Shown here one piece after another: positions 31,986 to 40,882 of a stretch of 64,000 bases of DNA. Numbering within the stretch: position 1 is the first letter of the stretch; every line of letters starts with the position of its first letter. The translations under genes were made by a program, and so were the position numbers. Under the pieces are notes generated by a model that searched no databases, had not been told where the DNA came from, and saw only the letters and a program-made list of their open reading frames with translations. Source of the DNA: Gracilimonas sp031581265 (GTDB lineage: Bacteria > Bacteroidota > Rhodothermia > Balneolales > Balneolaceae); the NCBI RefSeq assembly GCF_031581265.1, contig NZ_JAVLBQ010000012.1:7322-71321 (forward strand), given 5' to 3'.

Positions 31986-33812
31986 ATGCAAAAAAGAAAG
32001 CTAAAACAGCAGTTTGAAGATCAATGTACTCGTTTGGGTGAAATTGTCAACAAACTTGAAGATACGAGTACTCAATTTTCCTATTTAAGGGGAGGATACT
32101 TTGTAGCCTCTGTTGCCATTTTATATTTAATTGCCCAATCGGGGAGCGACGGCATCTTTTTTACGTCTATGTTAGCCTTAATCGGAGGATTCATATACCT
32201 GATAGCCCGCCATAAAAGAATAACTGATCACAGAGATGAACTGGTTTTTCTGAAAAATGTAAAGCAACAGCACATTGCCCGTATTAACCTGGACTGGGAT
32301 CAACTGCCGGAATATAAATTTGATCGAGATCTAAAAGATCATCCTTTTGCTGAGGATTTACATATTTCAGGACATTATTCGCTCCATCACTTAATGGATA
32401 CCGGTATATATGAAGGTAGTTCAGAACGACTGCTGGACTGGTTGCTTTCAGAAGAACCTGAAGCCGAGAGTATAAAAAGGAGGCACCATTTGGTAAATGA
32501 ACTGATTCCATTGTCCGGGTTTAGAGATCGGTTACAGGTATTGGCTTTTATGAGTCAGAAGGAGATCTCAGATAAAGACTGGAGCATGCACCGTTTGTTA
32601 AAATGGATGAGGAAACCCAAAGAGGTGGAATTTTTAATGTCTTTACTTATTCTGTCCGCACTTTCGATTTCAAATATCGTTTTGCTGATAACAGCGATTG
32701 CGGGAATTACAGGACCTTGGGTAATCATCACTTTTTTAAGCTATTTGGGATATTACAATTTCAATAGCCACAAAATATCTGAATTATTTGAGGCCGGATA
32801 TCAGATTGATAAGCAGATGAGTCGGTTTGGAAAGATTTTGTTGTATATCGAACAGTTCAAATTTGAATCGGGAAGTGTGCTTTCATCATTTTTAAAAGAT
32901 TTGCAGAACGAAGACGAGTCGCCCTCCAAATACCTCAAAAAAGCCTCTCGGTTGGCAGGCGCGGCTTCTCTTCAAACCAATCAGGTGTTATGGCCATTGG
33001 TAAACATGGTAATTCCCTGGGATATGTTCTTTTCAATGAAAATGGAAAAGCTGAAAAAGGAACTTGCTCCAAAACTCACAAAATGGCTGGATGTTTTTTA
33101 TGAACTGGAAGCATTGAACTCCATTGCTACTTTCGCTTTTCTCAATCCAGATTATACATTTCCCAAATTTGATGTATCAGAAGAAAATTTACTGGAAGCT
33201 AATGATTTGGGACATCCGCTCATCCCTTTTGAGGAAAAAGTGACTAACGATTTCAGCGTGGAAGAGGGGAAAGATCTTTTTCTCATTACAGGTTCAAATA
33301 TGGCGGGGAAGAGTACTTTTTTGAGAACTGTGGGAATTAACCTTGTTATGGCCTTTTCAGGGGCTCCGGTTAATGCTTCTTCAATGAAGACTGAGCTTTT
33401 CAGGATTTTTACCAGTATTAATGTAAAGGATTCCTTAGAGGGAGGCTTATCTCATTTTTATGCTGAAGTTAGACGTCTTAAGCGGTTGCTGGAAGAGCTT
33501 AACCGTGATCATGAATTACCACTTTTCTTTTTTGTAGATGAAATATTTAAGGGAACCAATAACAGAGAACGGTTCCAGGGAAGTACAGCTTTTCTCAAAA
33601 ATGTAGCCGGTAAAAATGGCATCGGGATGATCTCAACTCATGATTTAGAGTTGGCTTCACTTGAAGTAGAAATACCTCAACTTAGCAATTGGCATTTTGC
33701 TGAAACAATAGAGGGCGGAAAGATGAGTTTCGAGTACAAAATAAAACCGGGTCCCTGTCCCACGACCAATGCTTTAAAGATCATGGAAATGGAAGGCCTT
33801 CCAATAGAATAG
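31986..33812 (+). CDS. membrane-anchored MutS-like ATPase
   Basis: Protein of 608 residues. The C-terminal ~200 residues are a MutS family ATPase: Walker A TGSNMAGKSTFL at about 435-446, Walker B FFFVDEIFKGTNNRER, and ISTHDLELA. The mismatch-recognition and connector domains of MutS are missing. The N-terminal half instead has four hydrophobic segments: two near residues 38-85 and two near 215-262 (LLILSALSISNIVLLITAIAG, WVIITFLSYLGYY). Such proteins are known in Bacteroidota-like genomes as MutS-related but their job is not defined; ordinary mismatch repair is unlikely for a membrane protein. Smr gene upstream. Confidence 0.85.
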   Translation: MQKRKLKQQFEDQCTRLGEIVNKLEDTSTQFSYLRGGYFVASVAILYLIAQSGSDGIFFTSMLALIGGFIYLIARHKRITDHRDELVFLKNVKQQHIARINLDWDQLPEYKFDRDLKDHPFAEDLHISGHYSLHHLMDTGIYEGSSERLLDWLLSEEPEAESIKRRHHLVNELIPLSGFRDRLQVLAFMSQKEISDKDWSMHRLLKWMRKPKEVEFLMSLLILSALSISNIVLLITAIAGITGPWVIITFLSYLGYYNFNSHKISELFEAGYQIDKQMSRFGKILLYIEQFKFESGSVLSSFLKDLQNEDESPSKYLKKASRLAGAASLQTNQVLWPLVNMVIPWDMFFSMKMEKLKKELAPKLTKWLDVFYELEALNSIATFAFLNPDYTFPKFDVSEENLLEANDLGHPLIPFEEKVTNDFSVEEGKDLFLITGSNMAGKSTFLRTVGINLVMAFSGAPVNASSMKTELFRIFTSINVKDSLEGGLSHFYAEVRRLKRLLEELNRDHELPLFFFVDEIFKGTNNRERFQGSTAFLKNVAGKNGIGMISTHDLELASLEVEIPQLSNWHFAETIEGGKMSFEYKIKPGPCPTTNALKIMEMEGLPIE

Positions 33813-34036
33813 GTGGTACTTTTTGGCTTAAGAAATGCACTTCTGCCATTTTTAGAATCTTCATGTTTTCTTCACATTTTGACCTTCAATAAGAGCTTAT
33901 AAATTCTTACTAAATAATATCTTGTAAGAGATAAAATTTAATTTCCTTTCTTCATTATTTCTTCATGTTGTATGGAGATCTTGGTAGCGAATTCAAGAAA
34001 CAAGAATTCAATAAAACAAAAACCAATGAGGTCGAT

Positions 34037-34597
34037 ATGTATAGAATTATAATCACACTAATCTTGTCGCTAAGCACGGTGATGCTTTATGGGCAAAATT
34101 ATACCACCGTAACCAATGAAAGCGAAGTTATAATAGACGGAACTTCGAATGTTCATGACTGGGAATCTCAAGCTGAGGAATTCTCCGGTACAGCAACTAT
34201 AGAAATTGATGGGGACACCCTAATTTCTTCCATTTCTAATTTAGAATTCAACGTTGTTGTTGATGGTATTAAGAGTGGTAAGGGTGGTATGGATGATAAA
34301 ACTTATGATGCCTTAAATAAGAAAAAGTATCCAAATATTACATTTGTACTTTCAGAAGTCACTTCAATAAATGACAGCTCTCTTGTCGCAACCGGTGATC
34401 TAACTATTTCCGGAGTAACGAAATCTATACAGATGAATGTTGACTATGAGATACTCCCGGACGGTTCAATTCTATTTGAAGGTACACAAAACATAAATAT
34501 GAAGGATTATGACGTCGATCCACCAAGAGCCATGTTCGGAGCTATTAGAGCCGGCGAGGAAGTTGACGTAATCTTCAATGCAAAATTTGCTCAATAA
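34037..34597 (+). CDS. YceI-family periplasmic protein 1
   Basis: Exported protein of about 186 residues from ATG 34037, where a signal peptide (IIITLILSLSTVMLYGQ) begins. An earlier in-frame start at 33965 would put 24 non-hydrophobic residues before it. The body is a YceI lipocalin-like barrel: SEVIIDGTSNVHDWES, MDDKTYDALNKKKYPNITFVL, VATGDLTISGVTKSIQM and NMKDYDVDPPRAMFGAIRAGEEVDV. YceI proteins bind isoprenoids or fatty amides in other bacteria; the ligand here is not known. An outer-membrane barrel gene follows after 53 bp. A second YceI gene lies at 36594-37187. Confidence 0.88.
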   Translation: MYRIIITLILSLSTVMLYGQNYTTVTNESEVIIDGTSNVHDWESQAEEFSGTATIEIDGDTLISSISNLEFNVVVDGIKSGKGGMDDKTYDALNKKKYPNITFVLSEVTSINDSSLVATGDLTISGVTKSIQMNVDYEILPDGSILFEGTQNINMKDYDVDPPRAMFGAIRAGEEVDVIFNAKFAQ

Positions 34598-34650
34598 TTT
34601 TATACAACCAATTTAAATAACTAACCAACAACCAAATAAATAATAAGACC

Positions 34651-35931
34651 ATGAAATCTTTAGCCAAATATTTCACAACCGCACTCTTAGTCTTAGTAGT
34701 TGGCGCTTTTAGCTTCAACACACAAGCTCAGGAGCGAAACGATATTCAATACTATACACCTCCTACACAGGCAGGATTGAATGTATTTGAAAGCCCATTT
34801 ACAACTAACAAAACCTTTGATGGTGTTCAAGTACGTATTGGCGGTTCCAATACACTTCAGTTCCAAGGGTTAAGGCACGATAATGATGCAGGTAACCTTG
34901 CTGATTTAGAGTCAAACTTTAACTTGGCAACTTCTAACCTTGACTTCGATGTTGCACTTGCACCTGGTATGAGAATGCACCTGCGTACATATCTATCCTC
35001 ACAGCACCACGCTGAAGCTTGGGTAAAGGGAGGCTATCTGCAAATAGACAGCTTTGACTTTATCGAAGAAGGATTCTTAGCAGGACTATCTGATCACGTA
35101 CGTATCAAAGTAGGTCACATGGAAAATAACTATGGTGATAACCATTTTAGAAGAAGCGATAACGGTGCCGCTATGATGAATCCATTTGTTGGAAATTATA
35201 TCATGGATTCGTTCACTACTGAGGTAGGTGGTGAAGTTTATGTCTACTCAGGTGATGTATTTGGAATGGTAGGTCTTACTAATGGTAAACTCAACCAAAG
35301 TACTGTAGAAGGAGCTATTAAAGCCAAACCTTCTATCCTTGCTAAATTGGGATATGACAGCCAGGTAAATGAAGATTTAAGAGTTCGGTTAACAGGTTCA
35401 CTTTTTAACGTATCTCAAAATTCATCTATCTACTTGTACTCAGGTGACCGTGCTGGTTCACGCTATTATAACGTAATTCAGCCAGGCAATTTCCGTTCAG
35501 GTCGTTTTGCTCCAACATTCACTCCTCCAAGAGGTGCAGCACCTGCAGCCGGTGAAATGACTTCCATTATGATTAACCCATTTGTGAAGTTCCAGGGATT
35601 AGAGTTCTACGGAGTAATTGAGACTATATCAGGTCAAATTAAAACTGAAAGCTCAAGCCGTTCCTTCACACAATTAGGTGGAGAACTACTCTATCGCTTT
35701 GGTGCAGATGAAGATTTCTACGTAGGAACTCGTTACAATACAGTTTCCGGAGAAACTATTAATGATGGAGACATTGACATCAAACGATTCAACATCGGTG
35801 GTGGCTGGTTTATGACTGAGAACGTTATGACCAAGTTAGAATATGTAACACAATCTTATGATGGTTTCAGCGGCGACTATGCCGGTGCAGAATTTAGCGG
35901 AATCATGTTAGAAGCTGTGATTAGCTTCTAA
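34651..35931 (+). CDS. outer-membrane beta-barrel (porin-like) protein
   Basis: Exported protein of 426 residues. The signal peptide ends about FNTQAQ (residue 27). Alternating hydrophobic/polar strands run through the whole protein, for example VRIGGSNTLQFQGLRH, LDFDVALAPGMRMHLRTYLSS, ARLG-like turns and FYVGTRYNTVSG. The last residues are LEAVISF, ending in Phe as is usual for BAM-assembled barrels. It looks like a phosphate-selective-porin-like protein, but no family motif is decisive. Placed behind yceI, with tandem terminators after it, so the two may be one transcript. Substrate unknown. Confidence 0.75.
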   Translation: MKSLAKYFTTALLVLVVGAFSFNTQAQERNDIQYYTPPTQAGLNVFESPFTTNKTFDGVQVRIGGSNTLQFQGLRHDNDAGNLADLESNFNLATSNLDFDVALAPGMRMHLRTYLSSQHHAEAWVKGGYLQIDSFDFIEEGFLAGLSDHVRIKVGHMENNYGDNHFRRSDNGAAMMNPFVGNYIMDSFTTEVGGEVYVYSGDVFGMVGLTNGKLNQSTVEGAIKAKPSILAKLGYDSQVNEDLRVRLTGSLFNVSQNSSIYLYSGDRAGSRYYNVIQPGNFRSGRFAPTFTPPRGAAPAAGEMTSIMINPFVKFQGLEFYGVIETISGQIKTESSSRSFTQLGGELLYRFGADEDFYVGTRYNTVSGETINDGDIDIKRFNIGGGWFMTENVMTKLEYVTQSYDGFSGDYAGAEFSGIMLEAVISF

Positions 35932-35949
35932 TATACCGACCTCATAGGA

Positions 35950-35982
35950 AAGGGGCGCGCTGTGAAAGGCTCGCCTCTTTTT
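35950..35982 (+). terminator. terminator 1 after the porin-like gene
   Basis: AGGGGCGCGC pairs imperfectly with GCTCGCCTCT around TGTGAAAG, followed by TTTTT. Confidence 0.6.
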
Positions 35983-36003
35983 ATGTGTGAAAGATTTTTT
36001 GAG

Positions 36004-36042
36004 CCGGGCAGTGAAATTGAATGTTCACTGTCCGGTTTTTTT
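36004..36042 (+). terminator. terminator 2 after the porin-like gene
   Basis: CCGGGCAGTGAA and TTCACTGTCCGG form a 12-bp stem with one G-U pair and an ATTGAATG loop, followed by seven T. Two terminators in series suggest a highly expressed unit. Confidence 0.85.
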
Positions 36043-36112
36043 ATGTTTAGTTGTTGTGAATCGAAAGTTTGAACCCTAACTGGGAAGATCTTGCTAAGGA
36101 TTGGTTTTCATA

Positions 36113-36431
36113 GTCACCCTGAGCAGGAAATGAGTTGGAATAGGGAGTGTTGTATTATGCGAAGGGTCTCAAATTCTGCTATGGCAGGTAGCATTACACT
36201 TTGAGATCCCTCGTGTTGCACTTGGTTCCCCTCCATGACCCGGCATGCTCGGGATGACAAGTCTAGAATATATCCCCCAAGTTGTCACCAAGAGCGGGAA
36301 AAGAGTTTGGGTGGGCTGGTGATATAACGCGATGGGTCTCAATGGTTGAATTGGCATCCTAAGTAGGACATTGAGATCCCTCGTGTTCTACCGGGTTGCC
36401 CCTACTGCTTAACGAGCACATCGGGATGACA
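36113..36431. repeat. tandem pair of ~148-bp dispersed repeats
   Basis: Copy 1 (36113-36260) and copy 2 (36284-36431) are diverged direct copies. Each starts GTCACC, contains GGGTCTCAA and TTGAGATCCCTCGTGTT, and ends TCGGGATGACAA. GGGTCTCAA and TTGAGATCCC within a copy are inverted, so each copy can fold. This motif family is common as a dispersed non-coding element in many bacterial genomes. The remaining part of 35932-36593 shows no gene. Confidence 0.7.
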
Positions 36432-36593
36432 ACTTTCTGGGTTATATCAACTTCTTCACCCTCAATTGTCAACGAATTATCTAATATCTACAAGAGTGAT
36501 AATTATGGTTTTTTAAATAGAACTCAGGGTATTAGTAAACAGGTAAGTTTTTTAAGTACCAAATTAAGCGGTCAGGGTTTTGAAAATCCTGAA

Positions 36594-37187
36594 TTATTGA
36601 TTTCTCCTAATCACAAGATCAAATTGTATGTCGAGCTCATCCTGTACTTTAATTAGCCCAAACATAGGGGAGGGTGGTTCAAGGCCAAAATCAGTCATTC
36701 TAAGAATTTTGTTACCGCCAACTGTAAAACTTTCTTCTCTGCTCGAAAAGGTATTTAGGGTAACAGTGTAATGTCTTTCTTCTCCCGCAATTCTAATGGT
36801 TATCTTCGCCTCTTTTGGTATAAGGCTTGTTGAATCTGAGACTACGAGTTCATTTAGAATAATCTCAATAAAAGGATATTCTTCATATTTGAGTGTACTT
36901 CTAAAATCTTTGTTGATGGCCCGTTTACCACAATCAAACTGATCAATTTGGAGATTAAGCTGCACTCCGTCCACTAATACGGTATCTCCCGATACACGAT
37001 AAAAATAGTTTAAAGAATCTTGATGTAATTCATGTTCCGATTGGCACTGAAATTCATTTACATTTGATTTTCCTTTAATGCTTAACTTGCTTTCATCGGT
37101 AATGGTAGCTTTTCCATCTTGCGCGTAAGCATGAAACGGTAAAGCACACAAAGCCTGTATAAAAAGTATTGGCAGAAATTTTATCAT
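36594..37187 (-). CDS. YceI-family periplasmic protein 2
   Basis: Exported protein of about 197 residues from ATG 37187; a longer in-frame version reaches into the divergent promoter and is unlikely. The signal peptide MIKFLPILFIQALCALPFHAYAQ is clear. The YceI-like fold is more diverged than in the first YceI: ESKLSIKGKSNVNEFQC, NKDFRSTLKYEEYPFIEIIL, and RMTDFGLEPPSPMFGLIKVQDELDIQF, which matches the end of the other protein motif for motif. Two Cys (FQCQSE and FDCGKR) may form a disulfide. It is divergent from hisN by 62 bp. Confidence 0.82.
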   Translation of the reverse strand: MIKFLPILFIQALCALPFHAYAQDGKATITDESKLSIKGKSNVNEFQCQSEHELHQDSLNYFYRVSGDTVLVDGVQLNLQIDQFDCGKRAINKDFRSTLKYEEYPFIEIILNELVVSDSTSLIPKEAKITIRIAGEERHYTVTLNTFSSREESFTVGGNKILRMTDFGLEPPSPMFGLIKVQDELDIQFDLVIRRNQ

Positions 37188-37249
37188 ACGTATAGTTTTT
37201 GGCGGATGGTAGCGCCTCAGTTTAAATATTTGATGAATAAACATTACTA

Positions 37250-38023
37250 ATGATACAAGAATTATTACAAGCAGCAACAGAAATTGCAAAAAAAGGTGGA
37301 GAACATACCCTAAAGTATTTCAAAGAAGATGTGGACATTATTGCTAAATCTGATGACTCTCCTGTAACAATCGCAGACAGAGAAACAGAACAAGTAATGC
37401 GAGAAGAAATATCAAAAAGATATCCAACTCACGGTATTGTTGGTGAAGAATTTGACTCCGTTAATGAAGAAAGTAATGTACAATGGATTTTAGATCCTAT
37501 TGATGGAACAAAATCGTTTATTCATGGGGTTCCTTTTTATACAACGCTTATAGGGATTTTAGTTGACAATGAACCCAAAGTTGGGATTATTTACGCACCA
37601 GCACTCGAAGAATTATGTGCTGCTGCCGTTGGACATGGCGCAACCTTGAACGGAAAGCCGTGTAAGGTTCGAGAAACCGAAAATTTAAAGGATTCAACGT
37701 TTCTTGTTACTGAAATTAACAGGTTTAGAATGATGGGACAGCAGGAACTTTTCCAGGAATTATTGGATAAAACAAAAATTCACAGAACCTGGGGCGATGC
37801 TTACGGCCATATGATGGTGGCCACCGGTCGGGCCGACCTGATGTACGACCCCGAACTAAATATTTGGGATGCCGCGGCGTTGTTACCCGTAGTTCAGGAA
37901 GCCGGAGGAATATTCTGTGATGTTCATGGCAATCGAACTATCCATTCCGGGAACGGCTATTCCACAAGTAAACAACTTTTTCCACAAGTAAAATCAATAT
38001 TTGAAGCACATTTCAAGCAATGA
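37250..38023 (+). CDS. hisN: histidinol-phosphatase HisN (inositol-monophosphatase family)
   Basis: Mg-dependent phosphatase of 257 residues. The metal motifs are GEEFDS (Glu), WILDPIDGTKSF and NIWDAAAL. The block WGDAYGHMMVATGRADLMYDP is characteristic of the HisN subgroup (histidinol-phosphate phosphatase, TIGR02067 type) rather than of SuhB-like inositol phosphatases, so a role in histidine synthesis is likely, along with hisI in this window. Its stop overlaps the start of the next gene in ATGA (38020-38023), an unexpected coupling with an exported M1-like protein. Confidence 0.88.
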   Translation: MIQELLQAATEIAKKGGEHTLKYFKEDVDIIAKSDDSPVTIADRETEQVMREEISKRYPTHGIVGEEFDSVNEESNVQWILDPIDGTKSFIHGVPFYTTLIGILVDNEPKVGIIYAPALEELCAAAVGHGATLNGKPCKVRETENLKDSTFLVTEINRFRMMGQQELFQELLDKTKIHRTWGDAYGHMMVATGRADLMYDPELNIWDAAALLPVVQEAGGIFCDVHGNRTIHSGNGYSTSKQLFPQVKSIFEAHFKQ

Positions 38024-40296
38024 AAAAAGGATTACTAACATTTTTACTGGCACTATTAACTACAACCGTATTTGCGCAAGAAAATCTGGCAGACTGGGAG
38101 TACCAACCGTATCCGGATTTGCCGTTTACCATACAAAATGTGGAACTGGATTTAACCATTGACAAATCAACTCCACTGATAAGTGGATCGGGAATATTTA
38201 ATATCGTTTCGCGCCGATCGGATCTCACTCAAATTGTTTTTAATACATCTGATCTTGAAATCCGGTCAATTTCCAGTAATGAAAACGAAATGGATTATCG
38301 GGTCTCCTCTGATTCTCTCATAATTATGTTAGCAGATACATTAAAAACGGGGGAAAGTCTTCCTATAATGATCACTTGGGATAGTTCGTCACCTTATGGA
38401 ATTCATCGGGATGTGTACGGCAATTTATGGACGTCCCTGAATCCGAAATCTCGCTATCACTGGATTCCCATCCCCGATCATCCCGAAGTCACTGCCAAAT
38501 TTCAAGCTTCAGTAACCATTCCTGCTGACCATGAATTAGTTTTTAATGGGGTGAAAATGGGAGATGAAGTAGTTTCTACTGAAAACAAGACCGTTAGCTG
38601 GGAAACAACTGAACCGATTTCAGTTTCCGGGATTAGCATGGCTTTAGGTAAATTTGAGGAAGTAACTGCTCGGTCAGGTGTTAAACAGATATCATTTTTT
38701 GCATCGGAGAATTCATTAATGCCGGAGGTTAGGGATGGGCTACTAAGCATAGCTGTTTCAATACTAAAAAATTACGAGCAAAGGTTAAATTTCGAATACC
38801 CTTTTGAGTCTTTAAATATTGTGGTATTGCCTGACCATCATTGGGAAGAAATTCAGTCGGGGGCAGGAATTATATACCTCTATCAGAATTTAGGCCCGCT
38901 TGGAACACAGCTTAAACGCGGTATTGCTGAGCAGTGGTTTGGAAATTATCATCGCTACTTAAATGCACCGGATAACAGATATGAGTTTCTAAAAGTACTT
39001 CTTACAGATCCTTCAACCACTGAACAACTTAAAAATCCTGATGAGCTGCAATCGGTGTTTAGGTGGAATCTGTGGAAAAAAGGTATCCCAAATTTAGAAA
39101 ATGAATATCTGAGAACGACCATAGAAAATTCATTACCTGATTTGGTGAAAATCTTTGAAGGGGTAACCGGATGGATGGAATATGCCGATTATTGGTATGA
39201 TGAAACCGGGATTTATTGGGATGTATTGCCGGAAGTTCAAATTCTGGATGCTGAAGAAGAAACTACTTCAGAAGGATATACATATAATGTAGAGTATCTC
39301 TATGATGAGATGAATTCCACCCTGACCTTGGTTTTTGAAGCAGAAGGAGAACCGATAGAATCTTTGGTAGGGGTAGAAGTCACCGAGTTTAGTTTCACCG
39401 ATACGGTACGTTCCGAAATTGCTTTTACCGGTATGCGTGATTCGGTTTCCGTCGATATCTTAACCGGGATTGATTACCTGACGTTAAACCCTGTAACAGA
39501 TCTTGTATTAAGCTTGAATGAAAATAAGCCCTTCATGTTCTGGATTCGTCAGCTAAGCAGTTCCGTTCCTGAAGACCAAATTCAAGCTGCAAAAGAACTG
39601 CAAAACTATACACAGAATCCGGATTTACAGTTGGCTCTGCGAGATGTACTTCAGCAAGAAGAAAATCCTGATGTTAGGGCGGCTTTACTCGAAACATTAT
39701 CTGAAATTACCGGGGATGCCTCAGGTACGGAGGAAACGTTCTTGGCTAACCTTAATTCGGATGATTTATCTATTCGATTGTCAGGTTTGAAAGCACTCGC
39801 AAATTATGAAGACAATGAAAGCGTAAAATATGCAGTGCGCAATGTTTTATTGAGGGCAGAAAAGGATACGTTGTTTAATACTGCTCTGAAAACATATCAA
39901 CAAATAACGGGAGCAAGAGACTTAGTTTCATTGGCAGAGCAATTAGGATCACAAAATGAAGAACATGAAAGAGCGATTCAGGTTTTAAAAGTATCGAGCC
40001 CTCTGGATAGCACCAGACAATCTATAACTGTTGCCGACCGGTACGCTTTGGGGGAGTATCCATTTTCCATTCAAAGAGATGCACTGCAACTGCTTTTAGC
40101 CCATGAACAAAATGAAGATTATTGGCTGCAAACCCTGCCTATGTTTTTTGAAGATCGGGATGCACGGGTGAGATATCATGCCCTTAATGCAATTGAGTAC
40201 ATCAATGAAAATGAGGCCCAAGAATTACTTCAAGAGCGATTAAAAGAAGAGTTAGATCCAAGAGTGTCAGGTAAAATCAGACAACTAATGGACTAA
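38020..40296 (+). CDS. M1 aminopeptidase-like pseudoenzyme with HEAT repeats
   Basis: Exported protein of 758 residues; signal peptide MKKGLLTFLLALLTTTVFAQ. Residues about 35-230 look like the M1 N-terminal beta domain (GSGIFNIV, YHWIPIPDHP, FNGVKMGDEV). The catalytic domain follows at about 240-440 but is degenerate: the position of HELAHQWFGN reads RGIAEQWFGN (300-309), so both zinc His and the catalytic Glu are gone, and the GAMEN region is SGAGIIYLY. The C-terminal ~240 residues are helical repeats of HEAT type (DVRAALLETLSEI, IRLSGLKALANYE, ARVRYHALNAIEYI). A binding or scaffold role outside the cytoplasm is more likely than peptidase activity. Translationally coupled to hisN. Confidence 0.8.
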   Translation: MKKGLLTFLLALLTTTVFAQENLADWEYQPYPDLPFTIQNVELDLTIDKSTPLISGSGIFNIVSRRSDLTQIVFNTSDLEIRSISSNENEMDYRVSSDSLIIMLADTLKTGESLPIMITWDSSSPYGIHRDVYGNLWTSLNPKSRYHWIPIPDHPEVTAKFQASVTIPADHELVFNGVKMGDEVVSTENKTVSWETTEPISVSGISMALGKFEEVTARSGVKQISFFASENSLMPEVRDGLLSIAVSILKNYEQRLNFEYPFESLNIVVLPDHHWEEIQSGAGIIYLYQNLGPLGTQLKRGIAEQWFGNYHRYLNAPDNRYEFLKVLLTDPSTTEQLKNPDELQSVFRWNLWKKGIPNLENEYLRTTIENSLPDLVKIFEGVTGWMEYADYWYDETGIYWDVLPEVQILDAEEETTSEGYTYNVEYLYDEMNSTLTLVFEAEGEPIESLVGVEVTEFSFTDTVRSEIAFTGMRDSVSVDILTGIDYLTLNPVTDLVLSLNENKPFMFWIRQLSSSVPEDQIQAAKELQNYTQNPDLQLALRDVLQQEENPDVRAALLETLSEITGDASGTEETFLANLNSDDLSIRLSGLKALANYEDNESVKYAVRNVLLRAEKDTLFNTALKTYQQITGARDLVSLAEQLGSQNEEHERAIQVLKVSSPLDSTRQSITVADRYALGEYPFSIQRDALQLLLAHEQNEDYWLQTLPMFFEDRDARVRYHALNAIEYINENEAQELLQERLKEELDPRVSGKIRQLMD

Positions 40297-40357
40297 CCGA
40301 TATTTGTTTGGAGGAATTTGTTATACTCACTCTATCAACCAATTAATCCAAATAAAC

Positions 40358-40804
40358 ATGAAAAAGTTTTTTACGGTCCTATTTCTGCTACTGACTCCAA
40401 TGTTGATGTACGCACAAACCACCAATGAGAAAGAAGTTCTGAACGATTTACTGAATGAATTTCTTGAGGGTGCTTCCTACAATGATCCCGAAACACATGA
40501 CCGATTTTGGGCTGAAGATTTAATCTACACTGGTTCTGCCGGAACCCGAACTACCAAGGCTGATATCATGAGCGGTATGCCTGATTCTGTAGATCGGAGT
40601 GTTGAACCTGCTTCAAAATACCATGCCGAAGATGTTCAAATTCAATTGTATGGGGATGCGGCAGTAGTGGCATTTAAGTTAGTTTCGGTGACTGAAAGCA
40701 ATCCTTCAAACCAACGAATGGAGTTTTATAATACAGGAACATTTGTGAAAAGGGATGGAGATTGGAAAGCTGTAGCATGGCAGGCTACCAGGATACCGGA
40801 ATAA
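40358..40804 (+). CDS. exported NTF2-like (DUF4440/SnoaL) protein
   Basis: Small exported protein of about 148 residues from ATG 40358 with signal peptide MKKFFTVLFLLLTPMLMYAQ. The body has the NTF2-like pattern of DUF4440: LNDLLNEFLEGASYNDPETHDRFWAEDLIYTGSAGTRTTKADIM, then QLYGDAAVVAFKLVSV and a final GDWKAVAWQATRI strand. The family has a cone-shaped pocket and includes many proteins of unknown function. An upstream start at 40304 would put extra residues before the signal peptide and is rejected. Confidence 0.82.
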   Translation: MKKFFTVLFLLLTPMLMYAQTTNEKEVLNDLLNEFLEGASYNDPETHDRFWAEDLIYTGSAGTRTTKADIMSGMPDSVDRSVEPASKYHAEDVQIQLYGDAAVVAFKLVSVTESNPSNQRMEFYNTGTFVKRDGDWKAVAWQATRIPE

Positions 40805-40820
40805 AAGATGTGCTGATATA

Positions 40821-40858
40821 AAAAAACTCTCTCCAACTTTTCGCGGGAGAGAGTTTTG
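40821..40858. terminator. bidirectional terminator
   Basis: AAAACTCTCTCC and GGGAGAGAGTTTT form a long stem with an A-run before and T-run after. It serves both the NTF2-like gene and the convergent propeller gene. Confidence 0.85.
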
Positions 40859-40882
40859 AGTCTTATCATACTGAATAATTCC

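Noticed and set aside
36396..36656. 86-residue ORF on the plus strand
   Set aside because: Starts inside the dispersed repeat and runs into the end of the YceI 2 gene; no signal, domain or start context.
38020..40296. Active M1 aminopeptidase
   Set aside because: The HEXXH and GAMEN residues are absent although flanking QWFGN is kept.
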